Of a stretch of 64,000 nt of DNA, positions 43,409-55,400 are shown in pieces. The translations under genes were made by a program, and so were the position numbers. A model generated the notes under the pieces. The model ran no database searches, was not told the DNA's origin, and was given only the letters and a program-made list of their open reading frames with translations. Origin of the DNA: Aralia elata (Eukaryota > Streptophyta > Magnoliopsida > Apiales > Araliaceae); the NCBI GenBank assembly GCA_034770075.1, contig JAVJAP010000204.1, positions 744,001-808,000 on the forward strand. The letters are read 5' to 3'. How positions within the stretch are numbered: the first letter of the stretch is position 1; the number at the start of each line of letters is the position of its first letter.

Positions 43409-44872
43409 TGTTAGGGATTTAGGGCCCGAACCCCTCTTTAGGACCTGAACATGCCAAAGGTCCCGACCTGGACATTAATCTCGTAGCGTGGCATTAAGTG
43501 TCCACGGCTCGTCAAACACGGAGATTGAATTTCCCACATGCATGATGTTGGAAAAAATATCTGAAAATAGGTTTTAAAAAAAATAAAATAAAATAAAACC
43601 ATGATCATCTTTATGGTTTTATACAAAACAACAAATATATATAACCCATGTATCAAAAGTACGAATTTGTTACCTAGTGCTTGGTTGGATTAGCACGTTT
43701 TAATATTTGTACAGACTTTTTGTATCCTCAAGATCTTCCTTCCTATGACCTTATACTGAACCTGGAGTGTGGTCTCCAAAGCTCCTTTCTAAAAAACCCT
43801 AACTTTGTTTTTTTTAGGCTGAAAAAAGAGAATACTAATTTTGTGTTTTCTTCTAATGGAAAAAATACCAAATACGTTTCTGATCAATGATATATATAAT
43901 AACATTGATCTTTATCATCTCTTATGAATCTGGTCCATATTAGGCTAGAAAAGGGATCCTAAGAGATTCTTTTTCTGAGTCCAATACTTATTTAGATATT
44001 ATTATCCAATAATAATATTCAAAATAAATATTAATTATAATTAGTTCCACTAAATAATTGTAATTGCACTTCAGTTCAGGAATTAATTAAATAAACCCTT
44101 TACTAATAAACTGTAAATATTTCCTCTATAAATGTACATAAATATTTCCGAATCAATTAATATAATTCTGATACATTTAAACTAATTTCATAAGTTCACA
44201 ATTTATCTCTATTTGATCATAAATTGATTTAACAATTAAATCAATTCTTTTAATAATAAATATTAAAAGACTGGGCCAAGATTCTTTGATCAATGATAAA
44301 TTATCTTATGAAAAATCTTATAGATATTTTGACAATAATAATGTTCCTAATATTAATTAAATATATTAATCGACATTCCAAGGTATTAATTAATACGATG
44401 TAATCTCATTCATTGGAATATCAAATTAATACATATAAAAATATTAAGTCCACTATTATTTCAAAATTAAGAAATTTTACAAATTAATATTTATGTGAAA
44501 ATATTTTATAAATAAAATATTGTCACGTGATCCGTTTAATGCACACCGTTAATGCACTAGTACTTTAACTAGAAGTCTAGCTTCTATGATCAAGATAAAT
44601 CATCTCTATTAGAGCACTATAACCTACAGGATAATATCTCCAAATTATCCTAGGTTATAAACCATTATTTTTTTATTTATATATTACATATAATTTATAT
44701 CTTCTGTGTATAACATTTATTTATACACATAAACCAAATATGGAGATATTTATGAACAAAATAAATGATCATTTAATGAATGATGTATTTTTATTAATAA
44801 ATCAATGTCCAACACAAATAAATAAACATTAAATAAATAGATAAATAGGATTTTTATAGCAAAAATCTAGCA
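43409..44872 (-). repeat. 3' LTR of element H, about 1464 bp
   Basis: On the plus strand it starts TGTTAGGGATTTAGGGCCCG and ends TCTAGCA, giving minus-strand ends TGCTAG and CTAACA. The inner boundary is set by the purine tract. The outer one is inferred from the TG/CA ends only, because there is no second LTR to compare. Confidence 0.65.
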
Positions 44873-44889
44873 ATCTCCCACTAGCTATT

Positions 44890-46400
44890 AAATCCTATTT
44901 GGCATGAATTTAATACCGATCGCATCACAATGAGATTCAAAAACTTTTGCAGGTAATGTTTTTGTGAATGGATCTATTAGATTTTCAACTCCTCGAAGCT
45001 CGCATACTTTCAGATCTCCTTTGTTCACACTCTCGTATGATATGGTACTTGCGCTCAATGTGCTTCAATTTCTTATGGTCTCTAAGATCCTTTGATTGTG
45101 CTATTGTCCCATTATTATCACAATATATAACCATGGGATTAGCAGCTGACGGTACTACTCCAAGTTCTATTAAAAACTTTCGAAACCAAATAGCTTCCTT
45201 GGAAGACTCTTAAGCTACAACATACTCTGCTTCCATAGTGGAATCAGCAATACATCATTGCTTAACACTCCTCCAACTAATAGCTCCACCACCTAAAGTG
45301 AATACATTCCCAAAAGTTAACTTTATTGTATCTTTATCACCCATAAAGTCTGAATCAGAATATTCAATAGGAACTAGATCATCACTGTGATAGACAAGCA
45401 TATAATCTCTCGTTCTCCGAAGATATTTGAGTGTATGCTTAACTGTTGACCAGTGCTCAGGTCTTGGATTAGACTGGTATCTGCTAACCATTCCCACTGC
45501 ATATCAGATATCTGGTCTAGTACACAACATAACATACATTAAGCTTCCTATAGTTGATGCATAAGGAATAGTTTTCATACGCTCTTTCTCAGATTATGTC
45601 GTAGGACAATGAATTGAAGAAAGAGGAACTCCATGTCTAAAAGGAAGTAGTCCTTTTTTGGAATCCTACATAGCATACTTAACCAAAGTTTTATCTATAT
45701 ATGCAGCTTGAGAAAGGCACAACACTCTTTTCTGACGATCTCGGATAACCTAGATCCCAAGAATGTATTTGGCTTCTCCTAAATCTTTCATGTCAAAATG
45801 ATTAGATAGCCAAACTTTAACCTGAGATAATATTCCTATGTCATTTCCAATCAATAGAATGTCATCTACATATAAAACCAAGAATACAACCATTTTACAT
45901 TCACTTCTTTTATAAACACATGGCTCTTCAAGATTTTGTTCAAATCCAAGTGATTAGATTACCTGATCAAATCTGACATTCCATGATCTTGATGCTTGTT
46001 TAAGCCCATAAATAGATTTGTGTAGCTTACAAACCATTCCTTCTTGGCCTTTAGCCATGAAACCATCTGGTTGAGACATATATATGTCTTCCTCAAGATA
46101 ACTATTAAGAAAAGCTGTCTTGACATCCATTTTCTATATCTCATAGTCAAGATGTGCAGCAATAGATAAGAGAATTTTGATGGATTTAAGTTTTGCCACC
46201 GGCGAAAAGGTATCCTCGAAATCAATGCCTTCTTTTTGATTATATCCTTTCACAACAAACCTAACTTTATAGGTTTGAACCTTTCCATCCACCCCTCTCT
46301 TTTTTTGTAGATCCATTTGCACCCAATAGGTTTTACTCCATTAGGCGCACCCACAAGTTCCCAGACTTTATTGGAATATATGGACTCTATTTTTTGTTTC
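44890..46400 (-). pseudogene. pol: Reverse transcriptase and RNase H of copia element H
   Basis: On the minus strand: KGYNQKEGIDFEDTFSPVAK (about 46250), VVFLVLYVDDILLIGND with the catalytic YVDD intact (about 45870), then YASTIGSLMYVMLCTRPDI, GMVSRYQSNPRPEHW and LKYLRRTRDYMLVY. RNase H follows: GAISWRSVKQ, ADSTMEAEYV, IYCDNNGTIAQ. The 3' end reads KTLPAKVFESHCDAIG, typical of copia pol. Several stops and shifts interrupt it. Confidence 0.88.
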
Positions 46401-46411
46401 ATTGCTTCTTG

Positions 46412-47801
46412 TCATAGATTAACATCTTCATCAGCAAGTGCCTCACTATAGCTCCTAGGATCTGAATCTAGATCATCTGACACAATCTGAGTAGACTCAC
46501 CCAAAAGAGTAAGTCTTTGTGTGGGTCTAGAAATCCTCCCACTACGACAAGGCTCTCCTGAGTTAGAAGATTCAGGTATTGTTACTTGTGGTGTAATTAC
46601 TTGTTTATCAGGTTTTGGTGCTGATTGTGGTGAAGGATCTTTAGACATTTTCTCTAAAACTATTCTACTACTAGACTTATGTTCCATCATATAATCCTTT
46701 TCCAGAAAAATTGCATTTGCACTCACAAATACCTTTTGATTTTTAGGACTATAAAATATACTACGTACCCCTTGCCTCTTTTAGATACTCTACAAACAAA
46801 TATACTTCTGATCTTGTTCCTAACTTATCTAAATATGTCTTCCCTTTTCGCACATGTGTAGGGTAACCCCATATATGAATGTGTTTCAAGCTAGGCTTGC
46901 GCCCTGACCACAATTCTAATGGTATTTTTGGAACTGATTTAGATGGAACAATATTCAATAAGTATATTGCCGATTGTAAAGCATACCCCCAAAAAGGTAT
47001 AGGTAGTGTAGAATAACTCAATATAGATCTAACTATATCTAAAAGAGTCATGTTTCTTCTTTCTGCTACACCATTTTACTGGGGAGTCCCTGGCGCAGAC
47101 AACTGTGATACTATTCTATTCTCAGACATGTAATTCTTGAATTCTATAAGAAGGTATTCACCATCTCGATCAGATCGAAGGGTATTTATGTATTTACCCG
47201 TTTGCTTTTCAACTTCTACCCGAAACTCTTTGAATTTTTCAGAAGCTTCAGACTTATGATCATGCATTAGGTATATATAACCAAATCTTGAGTAATCATC
47301 AGTAAATGTGATAAAATACTCATAATCACCTTTAGCTTTCAATATCAATGGACCACATACGTTAGTATGAACCAAATCTAACTTTTCTATGGCTCTATCA
47401 CCTTTTGCTTTAAAAAGTCCTTTAGTCATTTTACCCTCTATATAGGATTCACAGACTGGATAAGAATTAATTTCAAGAAAACTTAAAGGTCTATCCTTTA
47501 TCAGTCTTTGGATCCTATTTAGATTAATAAGACCTAAACGTAAGTGCCATAAATAAGTTTTATTTGTTGAAGAAACTTTTCTTTTCTTAGATTTGTTGTT
47601 ATCAATTTCAGTATTTTGCAGTGTTCTTGTAACAGGAGTGAGAATATATAAGTTGTCCAATAATGTACCATCACAAACAAAAGTAGAATTTTTCTTAATA
47701 ACAACTTTATTATTAAAAACCACGGAGTACCCTTGCTTTAATAAACAAGAAACCGGAATTAAATTCCTACGAGCGTTTGGTACGTAAAGTACATTATTCA
47801 A
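46412..47801 (-). pseudogene. pol: Integrase and linker of copia element H
   Basis: The GAG-pre-integrase and zinc region (47801-47400) reads YLWHLRLGLINLNR and YPVCESYIEGKM; one histidine and one cysteine of the HHCC set are changed. The core reads LDLVHTNVCGPL, FITFTDDYSRFGYIYLM and LRSDRDGEYL. A stop falls in the GTPQ-NGVAERRN block that holds the catalytic glutamate (about 47078). The 3' part (47051-46761: ALQSAIYLLNIVPSKSVP, PLELWSGRKPSL, YPTHVRKG) is open. 46726-46412 is the variable linker to reverse transcriptase with PCRSGRISRPTQR. Confidence 0.88.
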
Positions 47802-48100
47802 ATATAAACTCCTATCACTAGAAAACTGTAAATGCCTACTGCTACTGTTGCAACTGTTGCATCCGATGCTAACTGTAGATAAGTGTCCCCTTCACTTAGC
47901 TCTCTGGTCTCCTGGAACTGCAAAGTAATACAAACATGATTAGTGGCTCCGGAATCTACGCACTAGGATCCCGTAGAAACGACCAATAAACATGATTCTA
48001 CTAGTAAAGTTTGAAATTTACCCTTGTTATTCACTTTCTCAAGGAATGCTAAGTAATTGCGCTTCCAGTGTCCCTTTTCACCATAATGAAAACACTTCCT
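47802..48100 (-). pseudogene. gag: Gag zinc knuckle and protease of copia element H
   Basis: KCFHYGEKGHWKRNYLAF (about 48095-48045) is a CCHC knuckle with its second and last cysteines changed to tyrosine and asparagine or tyrosine. VDSGATNHVC (about 47965) is the protease active site with an intact DSGA. The upstream gag is absent; the CACTA end at 48101 adjoins. Confidence 0.75.
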
Positions 48101-48710
48101 CACTACAAAAAAATGGGCCTTTAGCAACGATTTTTCGGGCAACGACTTTATAAGTCGTTGGTAAAAGTATATGTTTAGCAACGAAATTTGTCTTTCGTTG
48201 CAAATTGTGTCAAGCTTTCACTTTTTGCAACAAAATTTATAAGTCGTTGCAAAATTTCGTTGTTAATTCATTGGCGGGAGAAAATTTCGTTAGAAATTCG
48301 TTGCAAAATTTTCGGCCACTTGATTTCCCGTCATCGTGGGCAACGAAAGTTTTTTTGTTGCTAAAAATGGGACTTTAGCAACGGTTTTTCGGGCAACGAC
48401 TTTATAAGTCGTTGCTAAAAGTGTATGTTTAGCAACGACTTTTGTCCTTCGTTGCAGATTGTGTCAAACTTTCACTTTTTGCAACGAAATTCATGTCGTT
48501 GCAAAATTTGGAAAAAAAAATCGTTAGGAATTTGTTGCAAAATTTTCGGCAACTTGATTTCTCCTCATCGTAGGCAACGAAAGTTTTTTTGTTGCTATAT
48601 TTTGTTGCCTAATATAACCCACATTCATTTGCAACAATTTTTATTTTCGTTGCATATTTTATACAGCTTTTTGCAACGACTATTAAAATGTTGCCTTAAA
48701 TTAAGATAAT
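48101..48710 (+). mobile_element. CACTA (En/Spm) transposon terminus with subterminal repeats
   Basis: CACTACAAAAAAATGGGCC is the hallmark terminal sequence. Many copies of TTTAGCAACGA, GCAACGA and the reverse TCGTTGC follow up to about 48690, as in CACTA subterminal regions that bind transposase. The first 250 bp are tandemly duplicated (48113 and 48366, period 253). Each copy holds CAACGACTT and AAGTCGTTG around TAT, a 9-bp stem. The matching right terminus (ending TTTGTAGTG) was not found in the window. Confidence 0.8.
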
Positions 48711-49640
48711 CTCAATAAGTATGTTTTTGTAAAACCATATCCGGTATTTGGAGAATTGTCAAAAAATATTCGTATTTAGTATTTGAAAATTCTGTCCAAA
48801 TGCGGAACATATTTGTTTCTATTTTTTATTCGAATAAATAAATTATTCAAATATCCGAATTCGAATATCAATCACTTAATAAACAATTTATTTTTATAAC
48901 GTAAAAATAAAAAAATATTGACCAATTACTCTCAAATCACAACCATACATATTTCAGTCAACCCATTGCAAAAAATAATAATATCATTTTCAAAAAAATA
49001 TTATACACTAAAATTAGTGTGAAAAATACAAAGAAACCTCAAAAGATACATAATCCAGAAAAATGATAGTATACCAACATTTTCAGTTGATTGGAAAGGA
49101 TTATTATTTTTTTTCTAATTTGTTTCATTAAACAAAAGTAAATGATAGAAAAAAAATAGATGCAATCGTAATCCACACTATTTGTATCATTCATCTAAGA
49201 CACAAAATAAAGAGATCATTTTTTTTCACCGTCTATTATTATGATCGGTAATTGTTGACCAACATAATTCTCTCCCCTTTATGTTGTATCTGATGTGATA
49301 GAAATGACATGGCATCATCGTCATACTCCATATTTTTTCAAATGAGACACAAAGTGACGTATGATTGGACTAATTTCTCGTCATAAATAAGATTACGAAA
49401 TAATGCCTAGTGCTTTAATAAATAATTTTCCTCTAAAAAGCGACTTTACCCTTGAAGTAAAAATATTTAAAGAACAAAAAGAAACACTTCTCAACTCATC
49501 AACAAACAGGTATTGATATTGGAGACTGGGCAATCTACCGAGTATGAAACTAAAAGGTACTCATACCAATCGAAAAATGAACAAGGAAGCAATTAAACAA
49601 ACATAATTCAGACATATTCGAAAAAGTTGTATAATTAAAG
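48711..49640. other. Unassigned AT-rich sequence
   Basis: Between the CACTA subterminal block and the Pumilio 3' region. No ORF with a known domain. It may be CACTA interior or host intergenic sequence. Confidence 0.4.
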
Positions 49641-50044
49641 GAAACTTTATAAAATCCATGCACAAGGAAAATTCTGGGCACTCCTAAACATCGAAGGCTA
49701 TGCACCGAGCAACATTTGTACAGTCACGATGATCACAACTTTACTACATCTTCCTTCTCTTCCAATTTTACACCCGTAAAACTTGTAAAGTAACTTTATA
49801 TCTCTTCTACAGGGGCATCAGGTGTGTTTTACCATCTCAGCCGCAGCTTAAGCCTAATTCTAGGTATTATATTCTTCAAAACTATAAATGTACAACTTAA
49901 GTACAACCAACAGTTATTAGTTACAATCAGAGCTCATATATCCCCGTCTCAAGAACAGATGGAGCATAGCTAGACATGAAAAGAAAGAAGAAAAGGAGGG
50001 TCTCATATTATCAGTTAGCTGTACAACTTAACTTCTTTGATAGG
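49641..50044 (-). other. Probable 3' untranslated region of the Pumilio gene
   Basis: Sequence directly after the stop codon at 50045-50047 on the minus strand. Its composition is less AT-rich than the flanks and it has no transposon signature. The polyadenylation site is not determined. I saw no perfect UGUANAUA Pumilio-binding word on the transcribed strand. Confidence 0.5.
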
Positions 50045-50124
50045 CTAGATAGCGGCAGCGGCGGTAGCAGTGGCGGCAGCAACAGCAGCAGCAGAATATG
50101 AAGCCAGAGCGCCAATCCTCCTTT
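50045..50124 (-). CDS. Pumilio (PUF) RNA-binding protein, last exon
   Basis: Minus strand. The acceptor TTGTTGTAG lies at 50125-50133 and the exon AAAGGAGGATTGGCGC... runs to the stop TAG (50045-50047). Joined to the upstream exon it continues VAAGE with RRIG, the usual end of plant Pumilio homologues, then SYSAAAVAATATAAAAI, an alanine-rich tail coded by GCN repeats. The exon is open and the splice junction keeps the frame. PUF proteins bind mRNA 3' untranslated regions in the cytoplasm and repress translation or promote decay. Confidence 0.85.
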
Positions 50125-50769
50125 CTACAACAAATTAAATACCTTGTGAGAAAAATCAGTTTATATTCATGGTGAAGAAGAAGTTGAGGTCGTTAGATAA
50201 TACAATTGATGAAGCGTTAAGACCATAAGATTATATAACTGATGAAGCATCTAAAACCTCGACATTATTACAATATGTCAAACCTTAACAGTGTTGACTA
50301 TTTTTTTTTCACTCTCTTTTTTGATAAGTTTTAGGATGTGAACTCATACAAACAATGTCATAAACTCGAAAGGAAAAAAGGCACAAAATAAAAATTGTAT
50401 GAAGCATGAAATGAAATGTATGGGGACTTCAAGTAAACTTGTAGAACTTGAAACAATCTACTAGAAAAATAATACTCAGTATATGCTCTTGCAAAGGTCA
50501 TATGGTACAGGTACGAGAAGATCCTTGAAGAGAAGACGGTTATAACTACAGATCTTTCAATGTGCTTTGCAAGCAAATCTGACTTCTTTTCTTTTTGAAA
50601 AAGTTTAAAGCCTAGAATGCAATACTTTTTTCATTAGAAAATGAAATGAAAATGTATCAATCACTAGAACCCTTTCAGCCTGAAAAATATTTCGTAAAAT
50701 AGAAACTTTTTGTACATGAGTTACTACTCTAGATAAAGGGATGCTGGTCTTCTACAACTGCTGGATACT

Positions 50770-52601
50770 GAAAGTAGTATGCACACAAGCCAATCATATT
50801 TGATATGATGTAGCATATACTTTGTAATCTTATTCGTTTATTAAAGGCATTTTACTTTATATACATGGTGTTGTTATATTAAATGTGATAAACCCATAGT
50901 TTTGAGCAATGTTTTTAGAATCATGATGGTGATCATGCTAATGAGATCTAAATTCTAGATAGCTCACAAACTAAAATTGTTCCTAATCGTTGGATTACTA
51001 AAAAGGGGATTAGTGAATCCGGATAGATTAGTACATACGTTGCTTGCTCTTATGAAGAGGATGATTGATCTCATAATCATTTGTGTGGAGACACTAAAGT
51101 AAGTATGTAGGTGCTTATTAGAGAATAAGTTCACTGAACGTGGCTCGCTAAGGAATACCTAATGGAGTTTTACTCGCCTGTCAATAGGAATTCCTCTAGT
51201 GATAGTAGTACAAGTGATCCTTGGACTTGAGATCATCATAGTATCTTGTGTATGATGAGTTATACTTTGACATGTCCCTTAAGACCTTTAGGGTATATCA
51301 AAGGGTATGATTGGGTATAATAAGTTATACATGGAAATAGGTGAATGATCAACAAAGAATCTACCACTTCTAGTAAAAGGAGAGAATGTCCTATGTGATT
51401 CGATAAATGACGACTCAGAAGTCTTTGGCCAAAGCAGAATGAAATTAGAAAGGAGTTTCTAATTTGCATTATCAGAGTTGTGCATTTGAGAATCGAAATA
51501 CATATAATTAAATAAAATAAGACTTGACAGTAATTTCATGTCTTATATTTAATTGGGACATTGTATGGTAGAAGGATTGAATTGTACGGTAACTATTCAC
51601 TGAAAGGTTCTTTTTGTGATTAATGTTGAAATCTATATTATCTGGAAAGTCGTTGATCGCTAAGGGGGCTTACCCTTATTGTAGAATAAATATTATTTAT
51701 TTAAATGAATTAAATAGTTTAATTTATTTATTTAAATAAGATTAGAATTGTTCTAATTGATTTATTCACAGCCGGTTTAATATGGAGAACCTAAAGGGTC
51801 ACACCGCAAAAGAAAAATATTTATTTAAGAAGTAAATGGCATAATTGTAATAATAAGTTAAGTGTATTTAGTTTAATCTATGGAGATAGAATAAATTAAA
51901 TAACTTAATATTTATTATTTAATATTTTGGAAATATTAAATATAAATTAATAAGAGGAGTCTTATTATTATTATTACTATTACTATTATTTAATTCCTAA
52001 TAGGGATTGGGAATTAATTAATAGAAGTACTCTCTCATGAATTCCTAATTGGATTAGGAGTTCAATTAATTAAAAGAGTTTAATTAAAATAAAAAAACCT
52101 AATCCTAAATAGTTTAGGAGGGTTCCCTATATCTATAAATAAGAAGAGTCTTATTATGATTTGGGGTTAGACAGTCAGACAATTAGATTGTTAGACAATT
52201 TACACACTCTTCCATGCGAATTGGAGATAGAGAGTACTTGCAATTTCTATAGAGATAGAAACTAGGGTTTTGCCAACACCCATCTTCTTGAACAACTATT
52301 ATTCCTTGGTGGATCACCTCTAGAGGCCAAACACTTGGGTGGCTAACGTTGATCAAAGAAAGGAATTTAATCGGTGAAATTCAAGGAGAACGCGAATAAA
52401 TTGGAGGTGAACTTGTACCCGAGGAAGCACGGTTCTACGAGGGTATAATTTCTTAATCTATATCTCTTTCGTTTAATTGATAATTGAGCACATGGATGAT
52501 CATGGTGATGGTTTGTATGAAAATTTTAAAATCCGTTTTATCGCGCTTCCGCACTATTTATGTAATTTGATTGCATATTCGCGCTATGTACAAACCTAAC
52601 A
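50770..52601 (+). repeat. 5' LTR of element D
   Basis: It begins TGAAAGTAGTATGCACAC and ends ACCTAACA, nearly identical to 57988-59824. It contains CCTATATCTATAAATAAG (about 52127), a probable TATA box. Confidence 0.95.
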
Positions 52602-52602
52602 G

Positions 52603-52614
52603 TGGTATCAGAGC
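52603..52614 (+). promoter_or_regulatory. Primer-binding site of element D (initiator tRNA-Met)
   Basis: TGGTATCAGAGC, one base after the LTR, is the standard copia primer site complementary to the 3' end of initiator tRNA-Met. Confidence 0.93.
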
Positions 52615-52717
52615 CTAACCTTGTGCTAATTATCGATTATGATTATTCCATGTGTGTATGATATGCGATTGGATCGAATTTTTGGGCAGAATAAATTTTT
52701 TTCTGAATCAGCGATGC

Positions 52718-52838
52718 GGCGCAGCTGCGCCGGCTCCAGTTCATTCTGGAGCGCAGCTGCGCCTATACCCAGAATCAGTTTTTTCTGGGGTTCAGCGCAG
52801 CTGCGCCGTTTCCCAGTTCATTCTGGGCGCAGCTGCAC
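52718..52838. repeat. Four palindromes in the leader of element D
   Basis: The self-complementary 12-mer GCGCAGCTGCGC occurs at 52719-52730, 52751-52762 and 52795-52806, with an imperfect copy at 52827-52838. Between them lie CCAG-TTCATT-CTGG hairpins (about 52735-52748 and 52812-52826) and a CCCAGAA/TTCTGGG hairpin (about 52768-52789). The block starts about 105 nt after the primer site, in the untranslated leader. Confidence 0.85.
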
Positions 52839-52899
52839 CGGACGGCAGAATCCGAAAAATAATTTTTCCTTCAATTAAAATAAATGGTTTATTTAATTG

Positions 52900-53270
52900 A
52901 TAAAAGTTTAGAATAAAGGAGTTTATTCACATATGGAATAGAATTCCATGTTTCCTAGAATAAAAGAGTTTATTCACATATGGAATAAGATTCCATGTTT
53001 CCTTAAAAATAAAGATGTTTATTTTGATAAGGAATAGGATTCAACATATTTTATTTTCCAACAATTTTAAGTTAAAATAAAAGAGTTTGTTTTGAACTTG
53101 AAATTGGATTTCATGTTAATTGAAATAAAAGAGTTTATTTTGATTTGGAATTTGATTAAAAATAAAGGAGTTTATTTTTATTCAAAATTGGATAAAATAA
53201 AATAAATAAGTTTATTATGATTTAAATTTTGATTAAAATAAAGGGGTTTATTTTGTTTCAAAATTGGATT
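52900..53270 (+). repeat. Degenerate repeats AATAAAGGAGTTTATT in the leader of D
   Basis: About eight copies of a unit containing AAATAAARGAGTTTATTTT recur every 40-60 bp. AATAAA and TTTATT within a unit are inverted repeats around RGAG, so each is a small hairpin. No coding potential. Confidence 0.65.
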
Positions 53271-53279
53271 TCTAGTAAA

Positions 53280-54560
53280 CTTTTAATTGCCCATTAATTG
53301 ATATCAATGCATATATGGAATGGTTTTATTATTCATGAGATGAATGTTATTTATTGATACATATAGAGATATGTATGATAATAAATAGGGATTGATTATG
53401 GACTACTGACCAATGTGTGATTGGATTTATTTTAGTGGATGCTTGAATGAATGGGTTTTATAAATGGGGTATGCGTACCTCGTCTTCTCTAATTTTTTTT
53501 CATGTAAATTCTATCTCCCTCCTATGTACTTCCCCTTGACTGCTGATCAAGGTTTCTATTTATTGTAAATAGTTTTTGTAATAGGACTAGTTAGAATTAA
53601 TTTTTTAAGAATTGGAGACAAAGGAGCAAGGAGCGCTTGAAGACCCGTTTGTAATGGAGCCCGGGTTTAAATGTAATAGTTATATTTAAATTTAATTCTT
53701 GCACCCTAGGTTTGACCTTTTGGTTCACTTGGTGGCTCTAGTGAACCAAACTAGAATAAAAGTCCATAATCAATCCAGGTAGAATATAGTATTCTATATG
53801 TGCATGCTTGCTATGTATATATTATATATTATACAACATGCTTCGCATGTTAGATAATATGACGCGTATTTTATATATATATATGTGCATGCGCGCTAAA
53901 CAAGATGAGACAAATAATAACAAACCCCTCAAAGCAATAATATTAAGTCCTAAGCGTTCAAAGATATTTGGAATATCGAACGTCGCCTTCTAGCATGGTA
54001 AAGCAATAGAGTATTAAAATATTTAATATGAGTTTGTTGTGTCACACAAGGCAAGTATTAAATATTTAAGATGTTGCTTTATCACATTTGATGCTTATAC
54101 ATAGACTGAACGATGCTGTTTTGTTGTGTCACACAAGGACAGTGTTTTTCTTTCGAATATATGGAAGTGCTAGGTTGGACTTAACTTGGATAATTTTGAT
54201 TCGGATGTGTCACACTTGATCAAAATAATCTAAGAGGCAAATTAAAAGGAGTTACATAGTGATGTAATTGACAATAGTTGTCTACCTATTTATTTATATA
54301 TCGTTTGTTGTGTCACACAAGGCTATATACATTTGAAATGGGATCCTTAGTCTCACTAGCAAATCTTTAATTAGAATTGCCGAACTATATAATGAGGGTA
54401 ATATAGTTTGATGAAAATAGTGGGAGATACCAATTTAAAAGAAAGACCTAATTTATTTTGGTAATTAATTAAAAATGAATGTATGCTAAAATGTTGTTAA
54501 ATTACAAATTCATTTACAGAATTTTACGATATCTAATTCACTATCACTGCATAGCATATT
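53280..54560 (+). other. Remaining leader of element D, with TTGTGTCACACAA repeats
   Basis: Noncoding. TTGTTGTGTCACACAAGG occurs at 54034-54051, 54121-54138 and 54305-54322, and a variant GATGTGTCACACTTGATC at 54204-54221. The core TTGTGTCACACAA is an inverted repeat with a single central base. A microsatellite-like ATATAT run lies near 53870-53885. Confidence 0.7.
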
Positions 54561-54589
54561 AGATGTTAATTAACCGGACCGAATTACAC

Positions 54590-55400
54590 GGACTAGTTAA
54601 GGAATTTGAGAATAGTTCTCAAGGCTGAAAAGTTATCTTATGTCCTTAATATACCTATCCCTGCAATGGTTGCAGACAATGCCTCAGAGGAAGAGATTGC
54701 TACTTTTAGAAAGTGGCAAGATGATGCACAGTTGGCTCAATGCATCATGCTCGCATCCATGAGTAACGAGCTTCAGCGTCAGCATGAAACTATGGATGCT
54801 CCTACTGTACTCCGGCACCTTCAAGGAGTTGAAGGGTGAGGAAAGTAGGACTATTAGATATCAGATATCTAAGGAGCTCTTCCGATCTAGAATGACCGAT
54901 GGCACTACAGTACAGACATATGTCCTAAAATGATCAATCTGATTGAACAACTGGGACAACTGGGTTTTAATGGATGGAGAGTTGATCCAAGATTTGATCT
55001 TGCAATCACTTCCGGACTCTTTCTCACAAATTGTTGTGAATTTCACATGAAAAAGCTATATGTCAGCCTGCCTGAGTTGTTTAAACATGTTGAAAACAGT
55101 AAAGAGTCAATTTCCAACCAAGAAAGACCAAGTCTTACTGGTAGATGATTCTTCCAGGAAGCGGAAGAGGGCCAAAGGATCTTCTTAAAAGAAGAACAAT
55201 TCAAAGAAGGTAAATGGAAAGGCAAAAATAAAGGACAATAAGAACAAGACTGATGCAGATAGCAAAGGAGTTTGCTTCCACTGCAATAAGCCTGGATACT
55301 GGAAAGTAAACTGTAAGGAGAATCTTGCAGAGGGTAACCAGAAGAAGCTTAATGAAGCTTCGGTTACAGATATAGATTTGTTCATGATTGAAATAATTTT
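54590..55400 (+). pseudogene. gag: Gag of copia element D, decayed
   Basis: The frame at 54606-54839 reads RIVLKAEKLSYVLNIPIPA and QCIMLASMSNELQRQHETMD, a typical plant copia Gag. After a frameshift GEESRTIRYQISKELFRSRM and MINLIEQLGQLGF follow in other frames (54835-54965). A CCHC knuckle, CFHCNKPGYWKVNC, lies at about 55270-55312, with tyrosine in the histidine place. Stops and shifts break it repeatedly. Confidence 0.85.

Larger units (their letters stand above)
43409..48100 (-). mobile_element. Element H: decayed Ty1/copia retrotransposon, 5'-truncated
   Basis: On the minus strand the order is gag zinc knuckle, protease, integrase, reverse transcriptase, RNase H, purine tract, 3' LTR: integrase before reverse transcriptase, the copia order. 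The 5' LTR and most of gag are missing; the sequence stops at a CACTA terminus at 48101. The purine tract AGTGGGAGAT (44873-44882, minus strand) precedes an LTR start, TGCTAG. Its reading frames have many stops. Confidence 0.88.
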
